DNA of 64,000 nt from Circinella minor. Its lineage: Eukaryota; Mucoromycota; Mucoromycetes; Mucorales; Lichtheimiaceae. How positions within the stretch are numbered: the first letter of the stretch is position 1; every line of letters begins with the position of its first letter. The stretch covers positions 186,001 to 250,000 of the forward strand of contig JAEPRB010000011.1 of NCBI GenBank assembly GCA_016758965.1. Reading direction: 5' to 3'. Shown here one piece after another: positions 60,050 through 64,000 of the stretch. The position numbers and the translations under genes were made by a program. The notes under the pieces are model-generated. The model had not been told where the DNA came from. It did no database searches and saw only the letters and a list, made by a program, of their open reading frames with translations.

Positions 60050-61915
60050 ATGTTCGCATTTCATATTGGTATTCCATTTTTACATAAATTTGACTGTGCA
60101 CAATTTCCACCCGACGATTATGAAGCATGTGCGCTTCAAAATGATCGACTGATGATAGCAGCACGCATCTATTTCAGCTTGGCGATTGTCAACTTTGTCT
60201 ATGTTATCGTAACGACTACCTTGCTTATCTATAGAACAGCGATAGCGTTTCGATATTCTGACAAAAAACATGATCTTCTAGATAAAGAAATTCAACGACG
60301 ACCGTTAAGACAACGTGGATTATTTACCTCCATTTTGAACTCCATTGGTCATTTACTGTACAGTACGTCTCTATTTTTGTTTCAATCCCTTCGTCTTTCA
60401 ACTTCATGTGAAATTCTATTATGGGGCTCACTCATTGGGATGTATACGTGGATTTTTAGTCTTTGCTGGAGTACCTATCGACTCTATATCTTGATACGTC
60501 TTGGTACTCTTAAACAGTTGTTTCTCAATAAAACCGCACGTATTATGACGGATCCAAAGTATCGATGGTTCATGAAACATAAAAACTTTCAAACGCTCAA
60601 CGCCAACAGAGGACTTCCTATCTATGTAATTGGTCTGATTCTAATAGTTACGTTCTGTGCTCTCACTGAAGTTCTTGTTCTGCCGGAAATACGATGTAAA
60701 GATTTCTATGGAAATTATCTAATAATGGCAGTACTTGGATTGTTTTTCGTCATAATATGTCCTTTTATTTGGTGGCGATTACGCGATTCCAAGGATTTAC
60801 ACGGTATACGAAACGAAATTTTGGTTCAATTAATTGTTTCTGTTCCATGCATCATTATGTATATTGTATGGACAGGTGTATTTCAAAGTCCTTACAGCGA
60901 AAATCCTAGTGCGCCACGAGTTATGTTTTCGCCAGGAAACTGGGCTGTTATCATGACACTTACTGGTCATACTTTTTTTATTATTATACCTCTTATTAAA
61001 TCCTTTAAAAAAAACAAGGATTTGCCGTCAGATCCCTTTGATACAAACACTTATAATATCGGACGACACGACACGGTCGTTGGTTTGGAATCTACACAAC
61101 AGCTGCCACTATCACCGTCAATCAGAAGAGACCCACAAACAGACTTACCAAATTTACGTGGTACAAAACCTCATTACGAATTGACAAAAGATGGACTCGA
61201 AGAAGCATTGAATGATCCAGAAGCTGTTAAAATTTTGGAAAAGCTGGCAGCCAAGGATTTCAGCGTTGAAAATATATTGTTTTACGAAGAGTACCTTAAT
61301 TTACGGAGGAAAGTTATTGATAGTCAAAGGCTACAGCAACAACAACAACAGTACCAGCAGTACCAGCAGCAACAAGGGGAACCCAGCAGCAGCACAGCAC
61401 CCCTGCATCATCATCATCATCATCATTACCATCATCATTATCACCATCATCATCATCATCATCATCATCACCGGCACCAACATCGTCACGAGTGGCATCA
61501 GCATCGACATCGATATTGTGATATGCCGAACATAAGCAATATAGCTTTATCATCAACTGCATCATTAACGTCCATACCCATAGAGAGTGACGAAGAAAGA
61601 ACCACAACAGTAAGACAACCTGAAACACATTGTATTCCAGATAATTGCATTACTGATTGTATAACACTTTATCAGACATTTATCCCCGACAGCGCACCAC
61701 TACAAATCAACATATCAGCAAATGCACGTAAACTGATCGAAGCAAAAATGACTGTCCACAGTAATCAATCATCACGATCGCCATCAACGTCATCAAGTCG
61801 TGAAAATATATGTATCGATGAATCCAATTTTACATTAGATATGTTCGAAAAAGCTCGCTCCGAAGTGTTTTGGAATATTTTTACAAGTGTATTTCCTCAA
61901 TTCGTCAGCATGTAG
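60050..61915 (+). CDS. Seven-TM protein with C-terminal RGS domain (GprK/AtRGS1-type)
   Basis: Single exon of 621 residues. Seven hydrophobic segments lie at roughly residues 40-60, 100-116, 122-150, 190-212, 224-244, 262-282 and 302-322. An RGS domain follows that is split in two. Part one (about 375-425) reads GLEEALNDPEAVKILEKLAA, then DFSVENILFYEEYLNLRRK. Part two (about 525-621) reads LYQTFIPDSAPLQINISANA, then FTLDMFEKARSEVFWNIF and a FPQF end. Between them sits a low-complexity insert of about 100 residues with Gln/Tyr repeats (about 428-441) and a long His run (about 451-473) coded by CAT/CAC. RGS domains accelerate GTP hydrolysis by G-alpha. A receptor-like 7TM fused to RGS is known from plant AtRGS1 and fungal GprK-like proteins. 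Plasma-membrane G-protein signalling is inferred. Confidence 0.88.
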   Translation: MFAFHIGIPFLHKFDCAQFPPDDYEACALQNDRLMIAARIYFSLAIVNFVYVIVTTTLLIYRTAIAFRYSDKKHDLLDKEIQRRPLRQRGLFTSILNSIGHLLYSTSLFLFQSLRLSTSCEILLWGSLIGMYTWIFSLCWSTYRLYILIRLGTLKQLFLNKTARIMTDPKYRWFMKHKNFQTLNANRGLPIYVIGLILIVTFCALTEVLVLPEIRCKDFYGNYLIMAVLGLFFVIICPFIWWRLRDSKDLHGIRNEILVQLIVSVPCIIMYIVWTGVFQSPYSENPSAPRVMFSPGNWAVIMTLTGHTFFIIIPLIKSFKKNKDLPSDPFDTNTYNIGRHDTVVGLESTQQLPLSPSIRRDPQTDLPNLRGTKPHYELTKDGLEEALNDPEAVKILEKLAAKDFSVENILFYEEYLNLRRKVIDSQRLQQQQQQYQQYQQQQGEPSSSTAPLHHHHHHHYHHHYHHHHHHHHHHRHQHRHEWHQHRHRYCDMPNISNIALSSTASLTSIPIESDEERTTTVRQPETHCIPDNCITDCITLYQTFIPDSAPLQINISANARKLIEAKMTVHSNQSSRSPSTSSSRENICIDESNFTLDMFEKARSEVFWNIFTSVFPQFVSM

Positions 61916-62136
61916 AATAGTACGTAATAGTAGTACTAGTACATGTCTCGGATGATTTGTCTCATATTGTCTTGTATATATATATATTGATCGATTTAAA
62001 ATAAAGATGGAAAATTAATTGTACTTTTCCTTTTATATCCTTTTTTATTAATATATTATAATCTTTTACTCTCTCTTATTCTTGTATAATAACAACATAG
62101 AGCAGCAATAAAACGGGAGAGACGGGACGTGATACA

Positions 62137-63779
62137 ATGTCATCATCATTGATGGCACACGGAGATAAAAATGTTGGAATTGCTCGAGAAAGAATTACAA
62201 AAAAAATACAAGAACTAACGCATATGAATGTGCCACAAACTATTCACGGTAATAAAAATAATAATATACAGATTTCTTATACGTAATAGTAAAAAACAGC
62301 TAATTTATGATTTGTACACTACAGAAAATTATGAGAATACATGTTCAGCGTTCCGATTTTTGAATATCAATTGTAAAACGAATATTGACAACGATAAACT
62401 GACAGATTTTTCGCTTTTTACTGGACTACCATTGGAAATTCATTTACGTATTATACAATATTTATCACTTCCAGATCTTGTTAAATGCATACGGGTCAAT
62501 TCTGTGTGGAATACCATGATTATGGATAATCCAAATTTATGGCGCGATATTGAATTAACAGAACCAAAAATTTTTCCGCGCGCATTGCAACGTTATCTCC
62601 AACTTGCCAAACGTCAACTTTATCGTGTTTGCTTGAAAGAATATACATGCGCCTGGACATTACAATGTATTACTAAAGAATGTGATAGATTACATACCCT
62701 TGGTAGGTTCTTTTGTTTGTTTACTGTTGCTTAATATAACAAAACTGTGTCTTTTTGCCTGAAAAAAAAAAATTACTGTAAATTAAACCCAACAAATTAT
62801 TTTGACGTGGATGGGGAGGATAGATTTGTCCGGATCTCATTTTGTGTTGAGTCAAACATTTGCAAAATATTTTTGTCATTTACGTCTACATAGTCTTATA
62901 TTGACATGTAGTCGTGTTGATGTTGCTACTGCCATGGCCATTGCCTGTCTTTGTCCAACACTTAGATACCTCAACTTGTCTCATTGCTTTTTTTCAGGTG
63001 AATTACAAAACGCGGACCAATTGGAACCTGATTTCCAACAAGGCCATTTATTACGAATGGAGCTCATGGATATGGGGACGTGCCGACTCGATACACTCGA
63101 CCTTTCTGGGGTTTATCGAATGAGCATCCACACTTTCATCTGGATTTTATGCCGTTGCCCAACTCTGCAAAATCTTCGAGCTTATGGATCCGCTGTTACT
63201 TTATCTGCATTTTTGCGCGCCTGTTTTATATATTGTCCAGAACTTTTGGTAGTCAAGTACAGTCCAGCACGGGAAACAGCAATTATTACCCATCCAACAA
63301 TAAATCAGCGTAGTATTTTAGTTCGTGGACGTGATCTTTATAGTATGAATATAAGTAAATTGACGTCCCTCGTTTTGCATGGCACAGTGATTAACAAACC
63401 GTTGATGGAGTTTGTTATCGATCAATGTTATCAAACAATAGAGTCACTGCAATTGTCGAAGAATTGGATGCTGCAAAATGATACCCTTTATTATCTTGCG
63501 AAACTACAACCTCCACGACTTTGTTCTTTAGTGCTTTCTTCGTGTGCTAATTTCCAGGCAGATGCACTGGTGTATTTGGTGCGTGCTTGTCCGAGGATCC
63601 AATCATTGCGTCTAAGTCGAGCAACAGTGGCTGTGACAAACGAATCGCTTTATGCAATATTGGATGCACTTCCTCATCTAAAATATCTTAATGTGTCTCA
63701 CTGTCCACGGTTATCGATGGATGCATTGAAGTTTTTACAAGATCATGCCAGAGCTAAACGGATACGTACTGTAATGTAA
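62137..63779 (+). CDS. F-box / leucine-rich-repeat protein
   Basis: Three exons (62137-62248, 62325-62702, 62824-63779) keep phase, giving 481 residues. The last acceptor (ggggaggatag at 62813-62823) has a weak pyrimidine tract but is the only one giving an open frame. The F-box lies near residues 65-105: FTGLPLEIHLRIIQYLSLPD, then VKCIRVNSVWNTMI and NLWRDIEL. The remainder contains leucine-rich repeats with LxxLxLSxC spacing (LRYLNLSHCFF, RLDTLDLSGVYRM, LCSLVLSSCANF, IQSLRLSRATVAV, LKYLNVSHCPRL). F-box proteins recruit substrates to SCF ubiquitin ligases through Skp1; the LRRs would bind the substrate, which is unknown. A Lys/Arg-rich N-terminus precedes. Ends with TAA at 63779. Confidence 0.88.
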
Positions 63780-64000
63780 AATTGATACTAAATAGCAATA
63801 GTAAAACCCCGTCTCCCTTATTTGTGTTGTAATAAAATAAGCATTTCTGTATCATTCTAATATGAAAAGTACTTTATTTTTAATGCAGCAAATTTACGAG
63901 TTGACTGTCAATGCATTGAAAAAAAAAATCAGTGGATTATATAGAAAATGGTGTAAAAAATCGCTGCTTCCTGAACACGAAAAATAAACTTTTGATGTGA
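63780..64000. other. 3' flank of the F-box gene to window end
   Basis: AT-rich DNA with an aataaaataa element at 63831-63840 that could serve in polyadenylation. Nothing else is visible. Confidence 0.4.

Noticed and set aside
61314..61628. Asp/Gly-rich minus ORF and an Ile-rich + ORF over the CAT/CAC repeat
   Set aside because: Both are shadows of the His/Gln repeat in the 7TM-RGS gene.

Overview
The window is AT-rich nuclear DNA from a filamentous fungus. Genes are split by many short GT-AG introns (about 50-250 nt) and separated by long AT-rich spacers. An early-diverging Mucoromycota, most likely Mucorales, is suggested by the combination of a 7TM-RGS protein, a class 1A dihydroorotate dehydrogenase, a gag-like ORF and a repeated protein family of a kind I associate with mucoralean genomes. 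This placement is inference; no rRNA or marker was available. Exon joins below were worked out by hand from splice motifs and reading-frame phase.

Layout. 1-2113: 3' end of a Nup155/Nup170 nucleoporin. 2114-5680: spacer with a 530-bp minisatellite. 5681-6484 (-): acidic nuclear-type protein of unknown function. 7172-8218 (-): 7TM protein. 8481-14880: a mobile-element and pseudogene zone. It holds two decayed copies of one protein family arranged back to back, a hAT-like non-autonomous transposon with TIRs and target duplication, a stop-riddled gag-like ORF, a perfect 21-bp-arm hairpin and a decayed relative of the 7TM gene. 15064-17760: ITPase (HAM1) and an Sds3-like HDAC subunit, divergently arranged. 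18029-21219 (-): YBP/ALF4/glomulin-like protein in ten exons. 21618-23015 (-): HAD phosphatase of the Pyp1 (YNL010W) type. 23016-26287: spacer. 26288-27223: ribosomal protein uS13/RPS18, whose first exon is only the ATG. 31329-32267 (-): cytosolic class 1A DHODH (URA1). 33458-35749 (-): multi-exon 7TM protein. 37385-39517: ACAD10/11-like aminoglycoside-phosphotransferase-fold kinase with a 12-nt microexon carrying active-site residues. 40967-42272: four-finger C2H2 protein. 42273-49371: long spacer with a tiny zinc-knuckle gene at 47416-47597. 49372-50184 (-): unknown protein with a Cys/His C-terminus. 50748-51780: FYVE protein. 53151-55174: SPAK/OSR1-like STE20 kinase. 55402-57410: CorA/Alr1/Mnr2 Mg2+ transporter. 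58137-59137: coiled-coil protein with an 8-nt microexon. 60050-61915: 7TM-RGS protein whose RGS domain is interrupted by a Gln/His-rich insert. 62137-63779: F-box/LRR protein.

The genes do not form an operon-like unit. Most are housekeeping or signalling genes. Recurrent themes are three 7TM proteins plus one decayed copy, and extreme exon architectures: an ATG-only exon, a 12-nt exon and an 8-nt exon. I found no convincing new defence or biosynthetic system. The most unusual items are the microexons, the split RGS domain, the back-to-back decayed family and the 27-residue zinc-knuckle gene.
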